64,000 nt of DNA from Granulicella mallensis (GCF_014203225.1 NZ_JACHIO010000016.1:1-64000); one strand, 5' to 3'; numbered from the stretch's first letter, positions 42,612 to 52,739 are shown. Notes: generated from the letters alone by a model not told the origin. Numbers and translations are program-made.

Positions 42612-43234
42612 TATCGGCGCTCCTTTACCAAGGACATAGCAGGAATAGAAACAGCCGGAACAGACCGCGCGGGCGCAAGCTCGCGGCGCAGCTTGGACAC
42701 GGCACGAAACACCGCCTGTTTCGCGGAGTTCACAGGCACCCCGAGAGCCTTTGCAATCACATCGAGCGATTGCTCTTCCATGTGCCGCAGAACGAACGCG
42801 GTGCGCTCCATCGGCGTGAGAGCCTGCATGGCACGCTCGCGCTGCGAAACGGCTTCGCGGTCAAGCAGCGCAGCCTCGGGCGTCGGTTGGTGCGACACGG
42901 CGAGGTCTCCTGCTCGGGGTTCGCCGTCGAGAGCAACGGCGTTCCAGCCAAGATCGCGGCTGCGGCGTTCCACGAGATTGAGGGCACAGTTCATAGCGAT
43001 GCGATACACCCACGTTCCGAAGGCCGCCTGTTCGCGGAACTCCGGCAGCTTGTTGTAAGCGCGCAGAAAAGCCTCCTGCGCGGCCTCTTCGGCATCGACG
43101 GTATTCCCGGTGATGCGCAAGGTGGCACGAAGAACGGCGGGCAGATGACGCTCCATCAGGACGCGGTACGCATCCCGATCGCCGGCAAGGATGCTCCGGA
43201 TCGCCTCTTGCTCGATATTCTTCATCTGCGCCAT
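42611..43234 (-). CDS. ECF-type RNA polymerase sigma factor
   Basis: A 207-residue sigma factor of the extracytoplasmic-function group. Region 2 is at residues about 20-90 (YRVLMERHLPAVLRATLRIT, then TVDAEEAAQEAFLRAYNKLP with FGTWVYRIAMNCALNL), and region 4 at 136-190 (ALTPMERTAFVLRHMEEQSL, AKALGVPVNSAKQAVFRAVS). There is no region 1 or 3. Operon with the anti-sigma factor and HEAT-repeat protein. The alternative start at 43225 (MKNIE) is possible. Confidence 0.9.
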   Translation of the reverse strand: MAQMKNIEQEAIRSILAGDRDAYRVLMERHLPAVLRATLRITGNTVDAEEAAQEAFLRAYNKLPEFREQAAFGTWVYRIAMNCALNLVERRSRDLGWNAVALDGEPRAGDLAVSHQPTPEAALLDREAVSQRERAMQALTPMERTAFVLRHMEEQSLDVIAKALGVPVNSAKQAVFRAVSKLRRELAPARSVPAVSIPAMSLVKERR

Positions 43235-43274
43235 TAGACAGGCAGTTGATGGCGCGGTTAGGTTGTGCGGTTAT

Positions 43275-44165
43275 TTATTTTTGGAGTTTCCAGCTCTCGC
43301 CTTCGGCGAGCGGGTGGATGCGGTCGCCCACACCCGCCTTTGCCGCAGCGGCGAGCAGACGCGGGAGCGGCTCGTCCATCGGCTCGCGACCGAGGCGAAA
43401 GGTGTTGTAGTGCATCGGCACCATCGTCTGCGCGCCGAGGTCGAGGAAGGCTCGCAGGGCCTCTTCGGGGCTGGTGTGGACGGCGCGATAGCTGTCCGGA
43501 TAATAGGCGCCGATGGGAAGCAGGGCGATGTCGGGACGCAGCCGCTGGCCGATCTCGGTGAACCCGCCGAAGAAGGCTGTATCGCCCGAGTGATAGAGGC
43601 GCGGCGACTCCGGAGCCTCGATGCAGTAGCCGCCAAAGCCGCGATGAGTATCGTTGAACAAACGCGCGCCCCAGTGCTTCGCGGGCGTCGCCGTAATGCG
43701 CAGGGAGTTCAACTCGGCAGACTGCCACCACCCCAGCTCCTCGACACGAGCAAACCCGAGGTCGCGAACCAGGTCTTCGACACCGTTGGGGACAATCGCC
43801 ATCGGCGCAGGCAGCTTGCGACGGCGCATCTCGCGCGTAACCGCCCGCAGCGACGGGCGATTGAGATGATCCATATGCGCGTGGGTAAGCAACACCGCAT
43901 CGATGCGTGGAAGGTCTCGCACTTGAACGCCGGGATGCCGCTGGCGGCGCAGGAGGATAAGACGAGTCGCAAAGACCGGGTCGATGAGGATCGCGGAGCC
44001 CGCGATCTGAAGCAGAAACGACGAGTGGCCGATGAAGGTGATCACCGTCTCCCCGGCTGCGGGCTCGACAGGCCTCTGCGGCTGGCCCTGCATCGGTTGC
44101 GCGTGACTCTCGCGAACGAGACGCTCTAACTGCCGCAGCTTGGTGATCCAGAAAGGAACGGTCAT
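43275..44165 (-). CDS. MBL-fold metallo-hydrolase (NAPE-PLD-like)
   Basis: A 296-residue zinc hydrolase. Metal ligands: H95, H97, D99, H100 in LLTHAHMDHL, H163 in ATPAKHWGARL, D195 in LYHSGDTAFF, H252 in VPMHYNTF; the first strand is ITFIGHSSFLL. The spacing and the GDTAFFGGFTEIGQRLRPDI segment are those of the UlaG/N-acylphosphatidylethanolamine phospholipase D group; substrate not certain. 40 bases upstream of the sigma factor on the same strand, so they might share a transcript, but the gap is big enough for a promoter. Confidence 0.9.
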   Translation of the reverse strand: MTVPFWITKLRQLERLVRESHAQPMQGQPQRPVEPAAGETVITFIGHSSFLLQIAGSAILIDPVFATRLILLRRQRHPGVQVRDLPRIDAVLLTHAHMDHLNRPSLRAVTREMRRRKLPAPMAIVPNGVEDLVRDLGFARVEELGWWQSAELNSLRITATPAKHWGARLFNDTHRGFGGYCIEAPESPRLYHSGDTAFFGGFTEIGQRLRPDIALLPIGAYYPDSYRAVHTSPEEALRAFLDLGAQTMVPMHYNTFRLGREPMDEPLPRLLAAAAKAGVGDRIHPLAEGESWKLQK

Positions 44166-44309
44166 GGGGTTTCTTCAACTGCCTCTGAGGATACAGATGC
44201 GGGGATGGGCGAAAGGATTGGATGCAACAGCATTGTTCTGACATTCAGGTTCGAACAGCTGCGGCTATGTTGTTGCTTAGCAACACGGCATGAGATCGGC
44301 AACACCGCT

Positions 44310-44789
44310 TCAATGACAGGAATCGAACTTGAGATCGCCTGTGGCGTGCGACTCGGGTTCGCTCGTCTCACAGTCGAAGCGCGCGTGGCCTTCCATCGCC
44401 CAGATGTCGTTGTAGCTGGAATTGGTGCGCTGAACATCGACGTCCCACACCTTACAGTCGCTCTTGTTGTAGCGGACGGCAAAGTCCGTGCCGGGCACAT
44501 TCAACACCACGTGCGGTTCGCCGTCCTCCGGCAGCGCGATGCGGCCGCCTGTCTGCGGCTGCGCTTCGTCAAAGAATCCCACACCAAAGTATTGCTGGCG
44601 TTGGCCGGATTGGCAGGTATTGACGTGCATCGTCCAGTTCTTCGACTCGCGGCTGAGGGTCGCCGTACCGGTGGCCTTGCCCTTGCACCCTGTCAGGGTG
44701 AAGAGCGCCGACAGGGACAGCAGCAGCACAAGGGCGTATCTGGATTTCAACGCTGCGCGTTCGGTGGGCTGATGAAGGTCATCGCTCAT
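44310..44789 (-). CDS. Putative lipoprotein of unknown function
   Basis: The ATG at 44789 gives a 159-residue protein with a lipobox: LLLSLSALFTLTGC, Cys35 being the lipidated residue. The longer open frame to 44951 covers hairpin sequences of the repeat at 44864 and is not supported. The mature part has CQSGQRQQYFGVGFFDEAQP and two Cys (SDCKVW, RFDCETSE) that could pair. No family recognised. It is transcribed alone between the MBL hydrolase and tyrA. Confidence 0.75.
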   Translation of the reverse strand: MSDDLHQPTERAALKSRYALVLLLSLSALFTLTGCKGKATGTATLSRESKNWTMHVNTCQSGQRQQYFGVGFFDEAQPQTGGRIALPEDGEPHVVLNVPGTDFAVRYNKSDCKVWDVDVQRTNSSYNDIWAMEGHARFDCETSEPESHATGDLKFDSCH

Positions 44790-44863
44790 GGCATCCAGTT
44801 TAGCCAGAGAAAGAACGGATTGACTCAGAGGTGAGTGAATAAGTCTTGTGTTGAGCAAGTGCC

Positions 44864-44986
44864 GGGTGCCCCATTCATGCGCGTTCTCTGCGCATGAATG
44901 GGCGGCCACGAGGCCAGGCCTGAGGCATACCCCATCTCCTCGCCACCCCACTCATGACATAAAGCCTTGTCAAGAATGGGGCACCC
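44864..44986. repeat. Nested hairpins with GGGTGCCCCATTC ends
   Basis: The outer arms GGGTGCCCCATTC (44864-44876) and GAATGGGGCACCC (44974-44986) are complementary; inside, CCCATTCATGCGC (44870-44882) and GCGCATGAATGGG (44890-44902) form a perfect 13-bp hairpin with a 7-base loop. It follows the tyrA stop codon. Confidence 0.65.
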
Positions 44987-45009
44987 AGAGGGGTCGCTCG
45001 GTGAATAAC

Positions 45010-45882
45010 CTAGGACTTCTTCGTAGCCCGGAAGCGGTTCGCCGTGGCGAACTCTTCGCGCAATTCCGGCGTGCGCAGGTTCTCTCGCAGGTGCGCGAGG
45101 CGCTGCTCCAAGGCGTGCAACGTCTGCGCGATCGGCTCGGTGTTCGTGAGTGCGATATCGCGCCACATACTGTAAGGGCTTGAGCCGAGGCGCGTGGTCT
45201 CGCGCAGAGCTCGGCCACCAATGGCCTGCACGGCAGCGAGGCCGTCGGGATCGGCGCTGAAGGTGTCCTGCAGCAGCCCGGCCAGCGCGGTCGAGAGCAT
45301 CTGCGGAAGATGCGAGACCCAGGCACAGACTTCGTCATGGCGCTCGGCCCCAAGATCCTGAGTCTGCGCGCCCATGCCTGCTACCAGTGCGCGCCAGTGC
45401 GCTTCCAGTGCGCACTCGTTTTGATCGACAGGCGTGAAGAGCCAGGTTGCGCCGCGAAAGAGTTCGGCATCGGCCAGCGCGGCGCCACCGGACTCCTTGC
45501 CCGCCATCGGATGCCCAGGCAGGAAGCGCGCTTTGCCCGGCTGGTTGTAGAGCTTTGCCGCGAGCTCCACGATCTCAAGCTTGGTGCTGCCGACGTCCGT
45601 GACAAGCTGCCGCTCGTTCGACACAGGCGCGAGCCTCTGCATCCAGTCGAGGATAGGCAGAACCGGCGTCGCCAGCAGATAGATATCGGCTGCGTCCGGA
45701 GCGAGCACGGCTTCGCGGGCTGGGAGGGCCTCGTCGATAGCTCCGACTTCGAGCGCCTTTGCGAGTTCGGCGAGGTCTGCGTCCCAGCCGAGGATTTTAC
45801 TGTCGGGCGCGGCAGCTTTGAGCGCCAGCCCAACTGACGCGCCAATGAGGCCTGTTCCGAGGATGAGAATGCGGGTGGACAT
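45010..45882 (-). CDS. tyrA: Prephenate dehydrogenase
   Basis: TyrA converts prephenate to 4-hydroxyphenylpyruvate with NAD(P), the tyrosine branch. The 290-residue protein starts MSTRILILGTGLIGASVGLA (Rossmann motif), then VTDVGSTKLEIVE and the catalytic-His segment LPGHPMAGKESGG, and the helical dimer domain with HDEVCAWVSHLPQMLSTALA. Length is that of a monofunctional arogenate/prephenate dehydrogenase without ACT or chorismate-mutase domains. Lies downstream of proA on the same strand, separated by the family A repeat, so probably an independent transcript. Confidence 0.93.
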   Translation of the reverse strand: MSTRILILGTGLIGASVGLALKAAAPDSKILGWDADLAELAKALEVGAIDEALPAREAVLAPDAADIYLLATPVLPILDWMQRLAPVSNERQLVTDVGSTKLEIVELAAKLYNQPGKARFLPGHPMAGKESGGAALADAELFRGATWLFTPVDQNECALEAHWRALVAGMGAQTQDLGAERHDEVCAWVSHLPQMLSTALAGLLQDTFSADPDGLAAVQAIGGRALRETTRLGSSPYSMWRDIALTNTEPIAQTLHALEQRLAHLRENLRTPELREEFATANRFRATKKS

Positions 45883-45933
45883 CGGTATTTAGTGTAGCTG
45901 TCGGTTCAAAAGCACGCTGTCATCATCGTTGTC

Positions 45934-46069
45934 GTTGCTTGTTTTTCGCCGTCATCCTGAGCCAACGGCGAAGGACCCCCGCATTCTGGGGTGGCTCGGA
46001 CTGCAAAGGTGGCACCAAATGCGGGGGTCCTTCAGCTACGCTTCAGGATGACGACGAGAAACAAGCAAC
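45934..46069. repeat. Repeat family A copy 3, long inverted repeat
   Basis: GTTGCTTGTTTTTCGCCGTC at the left and GACGACGAGAAACAAGCAAC at the right; the inner arms are GACCCCCGCATT and AATGCGGGGGTC. About 55-base arms, imperfect. It lies between proA (upstream) and tyrA. Confidence 0.75.
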
Positions 46070-46126
46070 GGCAAAAAACAGTTCATCTACTCGCTGCCGT
46101 TAGCTCTTCAGACCAACCCGGTCCTC

Positions 46127-47461
46127 TCAACGTCGATGCGTAAACGCCCGGGCATTCGCGCCACGATAGTCGCCGGCAACGTGTCCCTGCCCACGCAGAA
46201 CATACTTGTACGTCGTCAAGCCATCGAGCCCGACGGGACCGCGCGCGTGGAATTTGCTGGTGCTGATGCCGACCTCCGCCCCGAAACCGTAGCGGAAACC
46301 GTCTGCAAATCGTGTGGACGCGTTGTGGAAGACACCCGCGGCATCGACCTCGCGCAGAAAGCGCTCCGCCGTGGCATCGTCCTCGGTAAGGATGCTCTCG
46401 GTGTGCGACGAGCCGTGCGCGTGAATGTGATCGATGGCCTGTTCCAGCGAGTCGACGATGCCGATCGAGAGCGCCAGGTCGCCGTACTCGGTGTGCCAGT
46501 CCTCTACTGGAGCACCAGCTCCCAGCAGCTCGCGCGTCGCCTCATCCCCATGCAGCGCAACACCACGCTGTCCCAGGTGCGCCGCGAGCTTCGGCAGAAA
46601 GTCCTTCGCGATATCGCGATGTACCAGAACCGTTTCAACAGCGTTGCAGGCCGCAGGATAGTCGATCTTGGCATCGGCAATGACGCGCAGCGCAAGCGCT
46701 TCATCGGCACAGCGATCGACATAGATATGGCAGACACCCTCCGCATGGCCCAGCACGGGGATACGCGTGTTGGCCTGCACGTACTCCACCAGCGCCTTGC
46801 TGCCGCGCGGGATCACCATGTCAACAAGGCCGTGCATGCCCAACAGCTCGTTGACGCGCTCACGCCCGAGCACGAGCGAGATTGCATCGGCAGACAAACC
46901 TTGCTTGGCGATGGCCTCGCGCAAAACGCGTACCAGGGCTGAGGCTGTGCGCTCGACCTCGCGGCCGGGCTTGAGGATGACCGCGTTGCCGCTCTTGAGC
47001 GCCAGCGCGGCGATCTGCGTTACAGCGTCGGGACGGGCTTCGAAGATCACCGCCAGTACACCGAGCGGGACGCTCAGCTTTTGCAGATGCAGGCCCTGTG
47101 TACCCGCCACATCTCCGGGATTTCTGTCGTCGAGCTCAATCGCATCGAGCGTGCGGCCCAGCGGATCGGGCAGCGCCGCGACGGAGCGCACCTGCTCGAC
47201 CATCTCGCGTAACTTGGCTTCATTGAGTTTGAGCCGCGAGAGCGTTGCGGGCGAGAGCTTCTCGTCTCCGCTCATCGACTCGGCGATCTTAAGGTCTTCC
47301 GCGTTGGCCGCGAAGAGCTCCGCGCCTGCGGCCTCAAGCGCCTGCGCCATCGCCTCAAGCGCGGCGTTGCGACGCGGCTCGTCGAGCGGGGCAAGCGTGC
47401 GCGAGGCCTGCTTTGCCGCCTCGGCTGTCGCGCGTACAGAGAACGCAGAAGCCTCGCTCAT
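46127..47461 (-). CDS. proA: Glutamate-5-semialdehyde dehydrogenase (gamma-glutamyl phosphate reductase)
   Basis: Second enzyme of proline synthesis: gamma-glutamyl phosphate to glutamate-5-semialdehyde with NADPH. The ATG at 47461 overlaps the proB stop by 4 bases (ATGA). The 444-residue protein begins MSEASAFSVRATAEAAKQAS; catalytic Cys C272 is in DYPAACNAVETVL; IFEARPDAVTQIAALALKSG and LKGGREVERT-like LKPGREVERTASAL give the NADP region, EVGISTSKFHARGPVGL the C-terminal signature. A longer open frame to 47995 is rejected. Expected to be made with ProB. Confidence 0.96.
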   Translation of the reverse strand: MSEASAFSVRATAEAAKQASRTLAPLDEPRRNAALEAMAQALEAAGAELFAANAEDLKIAESMSGDEKLSPATLSRLKLNEAKLREMVEQVRSVAALPDPLGRTLDAIELDDRNPGDVAGTQGLHLQKLSVPLGVLAVIFEARPDAVTQIAALALKSGNAVILKPGREVERTASALVRVLREAIAKQGLSADAISLVLGRERVNELLGMHGLVDMVIPRGSKALVEYVQANTRIPVLGHAEGVCHIYVDRCADEALALRVIADAKIDYPAACNAVETVLVHRDIAKDFLPKLAAHLGQRGVALHGDEATRELLGAGAPVEDWHTEYGDLALSIGIVDSLEQAIDHIHAHGSSHTESILTEDDATAERFLREVDAAGVFHNASTRFADGFRYGFGAEVGISTSKFHARGPVGLDGLTTYKYVLRGQGHVAGDYRGANARAFTHRR

Positions 47462-48270
47462 TCCGCGACCTCTTGCCCCACCGGAGAGAAGCGAGTGCCC
47501 AGGGCTTCGCCATCGATGATGCGCTCCAGCACCTGCGGCGTGCGTCCGTTGGCGATCACCACCTGTTTGCCTGCCCGCAGCGCGATACGCGCCGATTCGA
47601 GCTTCGAGGTCATGCCGCCGCGGCCCCGGCCGTTGCTGCCGTGCGCCAGCGCCAGGATACGGTCGTCGACGCTGCCTACCAGACGTAGCACCTTCGCGCC
47701 CGGGTCTGAAGGGTCGCGGTCGTAGAGTCCGTCGACATCCGACAGCAGTACGAGCAGGTCGGCGTTGATGTGTTTCATGAGCAGAGCGGAGAGCTTGTCG
47801 TTGTCGCCGAAGATTCTCTCGCGCGGCGCGGACTCGGTGGGGCGATCGAGCTCTACGGTCGAGACCGTATCGTTCTCGTTGACGATGGGAATCACACCCA
47901 GCGTCAGCAGCGCATCGAGCGTGGCGCGCAGATTGGCATGGCGCACGGGATCGCGGAAGTCGTCTTCGGTGAGCAGGACCTGCGCGATGGGACAACTGAG
48001 ACGGTCGAAGGCATCGCCATAGAGAGCCATGAGCCGCGACTGGCCGATGGCGGCGCAGGCCTGTACCTGCGCCACGACCGTCGGACGAGCCGACAGACCC
48101 AGCCGCTCCACGCCCAGGCCGACAGCGCCGGAGGAGACCACCAGCACTTCCATTCCCTGATCGCGCAGGGCCGCAATCTGCTCCACCAGCCCGCAGAGCA
48201 AGCCGAGCGCCACCTTGCCGTCCGGACGCATGATGACATTGGTGCCGAGTTTAACGACGATACGATGCAT
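47458..48270 (-). CDS. proB: Glutamate 5-kinase, short form without PUA domain
   Basis: First enzyme of proline synthesis, phosphorylating glutamate. The 270-residue protein covers only the amino-acid-kinase domain: VVKLGTNVIMRP, VSSGAVGLGV, QACAAIGQSRLM, NENDTVST, DNDKLSALL, LLSDVDGLYDRDP and GRGGMTSKLESARIA. Usual length is about 370 because of the C-terminal PUA domain, which is missing; such short forms exist in several phyla and are active. Starts at ATG 48270. Overlaps proA by 4 bases. Confidence 0.95.
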   Translation of the reverse strand: MHRIVVKLGTNVIMRPDGKVALGLLCGLVEQIAALRDQGMEVLVVSSGAVGLGVERLGLSARPTVVAQVQACAAIGQSRLMALYGDAFDRLSCPIAQVLLTEDDFRDPVRHANLRATLDALLTLGVIPIVNENDTVSTVELDRPTESAPRERIFGDNDKLSALLMKHINADLLVLLSDVDGLYDRDPSDPGAKVLRLVGSVDDRILALAHGSNGRGRGGMTSKLESARIALRAGKQVVIANGRTPQVLERIIDGEALGTRFSPVGQEVAE

Positions 48271-48274
48271 GAAG

Positions 48275-48895
48275 CTAATCCTTGCTGTCAGGCTCTGCGG
48301 CCTGCTTCATTGAGGTTTCGATGATGGTAGCAAGTTCGGCGTTGTCGCCGCGCGTGTGCGACAAAATCGACGCCGCTACCATCTGCTCCTGCGTAAAGCC
48401 AGCCCACGACAGAGGATGCCCAGCGACGCCTGCAAGTTGGCGGATAAATTCCCGTTGCGTACGTCCGTTACCCTCGCGGAAAGGATGGATCGCGTTGATC
48501 TCGCCGAGATAGTACGCCGCACGGTGAGCAAAAGCACTTCGACCGAGGCCACGCAGATAGTTCTCCTGCTTGAGTTTTTCGAGTGCCTCCGCGAGGGCTG
48601 AAGCAATGTTCACGGGTGGAGCAAAGGGCGCTCCGCCCGGTTTAGCAATCATGACGACCCGAAACTCCCCAGCCCATGGAAAGATATCGCGAAAGAGAAA
48701 CCAGTGAATCTTGCGCAGATGCCCAGAGTCAAACTTGCCATCAATGACACGCTGTTCCAATTCATGCCCACGTCGAATACAGAAAGCTGCCTCGACGCGA
48801 TACAGCTCTGAATAGGACGTATAGCCGAAGCGATTGCGGGGGCAATTACTACCCCGCTCCGATTGCGGATCGTTCTCGAACCCCGTGCTGCGCAA
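48275..48895 (-). CDS. Fic-domain AMP-transferase (toxin)
   Basis: A 206-residue class I Fic protein. Catalytic motif HPFREGNGRTQREF starts at H137 and contains the FREGNGR core; the preceding FPWAGEFRVVMIAKPGGAPF is the flap beta-hairpin. Fic proteins attach AMP to target hydroxyls; the VbhT and FicT relatives act on DNA gyrase and topoisomerase IV. The VbhA-like antitoxin precedes it by 3 bases. The frame start at 48895 is a TTG (LRSTGFEN...); no ATG lies near, so translational coupling with the antitoxin is likely. Conserved in the cluster between proB and DAHP synthase. Confidence 0.9.
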   Translation of the reverse strand: MRSTGFENDPQSERGSNCPRNRFGYTSYSELYRVEAAFCIRRGHELEQRVIDGKFDSGHLRKIHWFLFRDIFPWAGEFRVVMIAKPGGAPFAPPVNIASALAEALEKLKQENYLRGLGRSAFAHRAAYYLGEINAIHPFREGNGRTQREFIRQLAGVAGHPLSWAGFTQEQMVAASILSHTRGDNAELATIIETSMKQAAEPDSKD

Positions 48896-48898
48896 AAT

Positions 48899-49117
48899 TT
48901 ACGCAGCACCAGCGAGACGAGAGGCCTCAACCAAAGACAGCGCATGCTCATTCAAAGCAGAGGAAAGCTGTTCTCCGGTCAATTCGCCGTCTTCGTACTT
49001 CTGCAATAAAGCCAGGGTCTCTGCATCCGGATACAGCCCCTCCATCGCGTTCGTGCCGAGCACGCTCTCATTTATACGGTGGCGGCGGTTCTTTTCAGCT
49101 TCGGAGATCTTTGGCAT
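48899..49117 (-). CDS. VbhA-like antitoxin of the Fic pair
   Basis: A 72-residue helical protein. TNAMEG (residues 22-27) fits the inhibitory (S/T)xxxE(G/N) motif whose Glu blocks the ATP gamma-phosphate site of the Fic partner; it sits in VLGTNAMEGLYPDAETLALL, and then ELTGEQLSSALNEHALSLVE. The ATG at 49117 has GGAGCGATGC-like upstream sequence. Directly before fic with 3 bases between, so a two-gene module. Confidence 0.85.
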   Translation of the reverse strand: MPKISEAEKNRRHRINESVLGTNAMEGLYPDAETLALLQKYEDGELTGEQLSSALNEHALSLVEASRLAGAA

Positions 49118-49147
49118 AGCATCGCTCCTTATCTAAATTTTACCTAT

Positions 49148-50194
<1,047 letters not shown>

Positions 50195-50272
50195 TGGAGT
50201 CCTTTGCTGACTGCTTGGAATGGGGTACTGCGTCGCAGCATAGAAAAACAGGGCTGCGAAAAATCTTTACAG

Positions 50273-50551
50273 CTAAGCCTTTGCATCCGGATTCGCGGGG
50301 CGCTGGAGTGAACGCATGACGTCCATGATGCGCTCATAGAGGTCCTGGAGCTGCGCGCCTGTGAGGGGGCCGGGGTTGACCTTACGCACGTGGTCGAAGA
50401 CGATCTGTTCGCGCTGCGGTTCATAGATAGGGGACGCGCTCTTCTGTTTGAGCTGACCGATAGCGACTGCAGCGGCAGCGCGTTCGGAGAGCAGGAGGAC
50501 GATCTGCTCGTCCAGTTGATCGATCTTCTTGCGCCAGTCAGCAATTTCCAT
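50273..50551 (-). CDS. Chorismate mutase, AroQ class
   Basis: A 92-residue all-helical chorismate mutase making prephenate. The pattern is MEIADWRKKIDQLDEQIVLL (helix 1), ERAAAAVAIGQLK, and YEPQREQIVFDHVRKVNPG with the active-site Arg and Gln positions, then LQDLYERIMDVMRSLQRP. It lies between trpA and DAHP synthase on the same strand. In DAHP-synthase/chorismate-mutase pairs the two proteins often form a regulatory complex; whether these two do so is inference. Confidence 0.92.
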   Translation of the reverse strand: MEIADWRKKIDQLDEQIVLLLSERAAAAVAIGQLKQKSASPIYEPQREQIVFDHVRKVNPGPLTGAQLQDLYERIMDVMRSLQRPANPDAKA

Positions 50552-50660
50552 GTTTCCTCGAGCTGCAAACCAGAGGTTCGCGATGAGTTAGGGCACTGCA
50601 GTCTCTTCGACATGGGCCCCTCCTCATGATACGTGTCTGTACACGTGTTTGCGGCGATTC

Positions 50661-51437
50661 TCATGCGCCGGTTGTTCCCTTCCGCAGGCTGCGAACAAAG
50701 TCTCCAACGGCCCGCGGGGCCTCTGCCGCCGCAGTCTTTTCCACCAGCCCGACGATGGCGCTGCCGATGACGGCAGCATCGGCAAAGCCTGCGACCGTCT
50801 GCACATGCGCCGGCGTCGAGATACCGAACCCCAGCGCGATAGGCAGTTTCGTAAACTGCTTCAGCCGCTTCACAAGCTGTTCCGCGTCGCTGGCCAGCTC
50901 GGCCTGCGTACCTGTAATCCCCACGCGCGAGATCGCGTAGACAAATCCCCGCGAGTTTTCGGCGATGGCCTTCAGACGCTCATCAGGGCTTGTCGGAGCA
51001 GCCAGAAAGACCGGGGCAAGATCGTTGGTGCGCATCGCCTCCAGGTACTCAGCGGCCTCTTCGACGATCATGTCGGTCAGCAGTACACCATCCGCACCGG
51101 CGTCCTTTGCGGCCGTGGCAAAGGCTGCCATGCCCAACCGCACAACCGGATTCAGATAGCTGAAGAGAATGATGCCCGCCTGCGGCCGCGCTGCACGAAT
51201 CTCTTTGCAGATCACGAGCACATCGGTCAGGCGCGTGCCCTTGGCGACGGCCCGCTCGCTGGCGCGCTGAATCACCGGACCGTCGGCCAACGGATCGCTG
51301 AACGGCACGCCGAGTTCGATGACGTCAGCTCCGTTGTCGATGGCAGCAATCGCCATGTCGCGCGTCGTGCCAAGGTCGGGATCGCCTGCGGTGAGGTAGA
51401 TCACGAGACCGGGTTTGTTTGGAAAAGTAATGGGCAT
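50661..51437 (-). CDS. trpA: Tryptophan synthase alpha chain
   Basis: TrpA cleaves indole-3-glycerol phosphate and passes indole to TrpB. The 258-residue TIM barrel has catalytic E41 and D52 in VIELGVPFSDPLADGPVIQ, and the phosphate-binding GFGISTPAHVQTV and GSAIVGLVE segments. It follows trpB with a 2-base gap, so it is co-translated. Length and all key segments standard. Confidence 0.97.
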   Translation of the reverse strand: MPITFPNKPGLVIYLTAGDPDLGTTRDMAIAAIDNGADVIELGVPFSDPLADGPVIQRASERAVAKGTRLTDVLVICKEIRAARPQAGIILFSYLNPVVRLGMAAFATAAKDAGADGVLLTDMIVEEAAEYLEAMRTNDLAPVFLAAPTSPDERLKAIAENSRGFVYAISRVGITGTQAELASDAEQLVKRLKQFTKLPIALGFGISTPAHVQTVAGFADAAVIGSAIVGLVEKTAAAEAPRAVGDFVRSLRKGTTGA

Positions 51438-51439
51438 GC

Positions 51440-52699
51440 CTACGCGCTCACCTTCTGCGCCGCAGCGCCGCTCAAGTTCATCTCACGCGTCATGATCCCG
51501 ATATCCTTGTCTCCGCGCCCGCTGACGTTCACCATCAGGATCTTGTCCTTGCCCATCTTGGGAGCGAGCTTGAGAGCTTCGGCAACGGCATGAGCCGACT
51601 CCAGGGCGGGGATGATTCCCTCCGTGCGACTCAGCACGCTCACCGCGTTCAAAGCCTCGGCATCGGTAGCGCTGGTGTAGGTCGCGCGGCCCGAGTCATG
51701 CAGCATCGCGTGCTCCGGTCCGACACTGGCGTAGTCCAGACCTGCCGACACCGAATGCGTCGTCGCGACCTGGCCGGCGTCGTCCTGCAACACATAGCTG
51801 TAGGTGCCCTGCAGCACGCCGGGGATGCCGCCGCCGTTCTTCTGGAAGCGCGCCGCATGCTCGCCGAGAGCCGTGCCGCGACCGCCGGCCTCTACGCCTA
51901 TCAGCGCAACGTTCGGCTCCGGGATGTACTCGTAGAATGCGCCGATCGCGTTCGAACCGCCGCCCACGCAGGCGACGATCGCATCCGGCAGACGGCCTTC
52001 GTGCTCCAGGATCTGCCGCTTGCTCTCCTTGCTGATGACACGATGGAAGTCGCGCACCATCGTCGGATAAGGATGCGAGCCCAGCGCCGAACCGAGGATG
52101 TAGAACGTCGTCCGAACATTCGTAACCCAGTCACGCATGGCCTCGTTGATCGCGTCCTTCAGCGTCGCCGAGCCCGAGGCCACACCGCGCACCTCCGCGC
52201 CCAGCAGCCGCATGCGGAAGACGTTCAGCTCCTGCCGCCGCATATCTTCCTCGCCCATGTAGACGACGCACTCCAGGCCAAAGAGCGCGCACACCGTGGC
52301 CGTGGCGACGCCGTGCTGGCCCGCGCCCGTCTCGGCGATGATGCGCTGCTTGCCCATGCGCCGCGCCAGCAGGGCCTGCCCAAGTGCGTTGTTGATCTTG
52401 TGCGCGCCGGTGTGCAGCAGGTCTTCGCGCTTCAGGTAGATCTTCGCTCCACCCAGGGTCTCTGTAAGCCGCTTGGCGAAGTACAGCGGCGTAGGACGGC
52501 CAACGTAGTCCTTCAGCAGGCCATCCAGCTCTGCGTGGAACGCGGCATCGGCCTGGGCCAGCTCGTACGCGTGGTCGAGCTCCAGCAGAGCGGCCATCAG
52601 AGTCTCCGGCACATAGCGGCCGCCGTAGATGCCGAAGCGTCCGGGGGTCGCGCTCACCGGCGCTGCAGAGGTAATCGTGGGTATTGCGGTCGAGCTCAT
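51440..52699 (-). CDS. trpB: Tryptophan synthase beta chain
   Basis: TrpB joins indole and serine with PLP. The ATG at 52699 has AAGGACA upstream, so the open frame to 52756, which runs into the leader terminator, is not used. The 419-residue protein has PLP lysine K101 in [28 protein letters not shown], the E of [14 protein letters not shown] and the phosphate clamp [10 protein letters not shown]. First structural gene of trpB-trpA-chorismate mutase-DAHP synthase. Upstream is a leader peptide with Tyr-Arg-Tyr-Trp and a hairpin terminator. Confidence 0.97.
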   Translation of the reverse strand: MSSTAIPTITSAAPVSATPGRFGIYGGRYVPETLMAALLELDHAYELAQADAAFHAELDGLLKDYVGRPTPLYFAKRLTETLGGAKIYLKREDLLHTGAHKINNALGQALLARRMGKQRIIAETGAGQHGVATATVCALFGLECVVYMGEEDMRRQELNVFRMRLLGAEVRGVASGSATLKDAINEAMRDWVTNVRTTFYILGSALGSHPYPTMVRDFHRVISKESKRQILEHEGRLPDAIVACVGGGSNAIGAFYEYIPEPNVALIGVEAGGRGTALGEHAARFQKNGGGIPGVLQGTYSYVLQDDAGQVATTHSVSAGLDYASVGPEHAMLHDSGRATYTSATDAEALNAVSVLSRTEGIIPALESAHAVAEALKLAPKMGKDKILMVNVSGRGDKDIGIMTREMNLSGAAAQKVSA

Positions 52700-52739
52700 C
52701 GCGGTGTCCTTCGTAGTTTCGTCAAAAGTCGGTCGTAAC

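Noticed and set aside
47462-47995. N-terminal extension of proA
   Set aside because: ProA starts at 47461 by family alignment and ATGA overlap with proB; the extension is a proB shadow.
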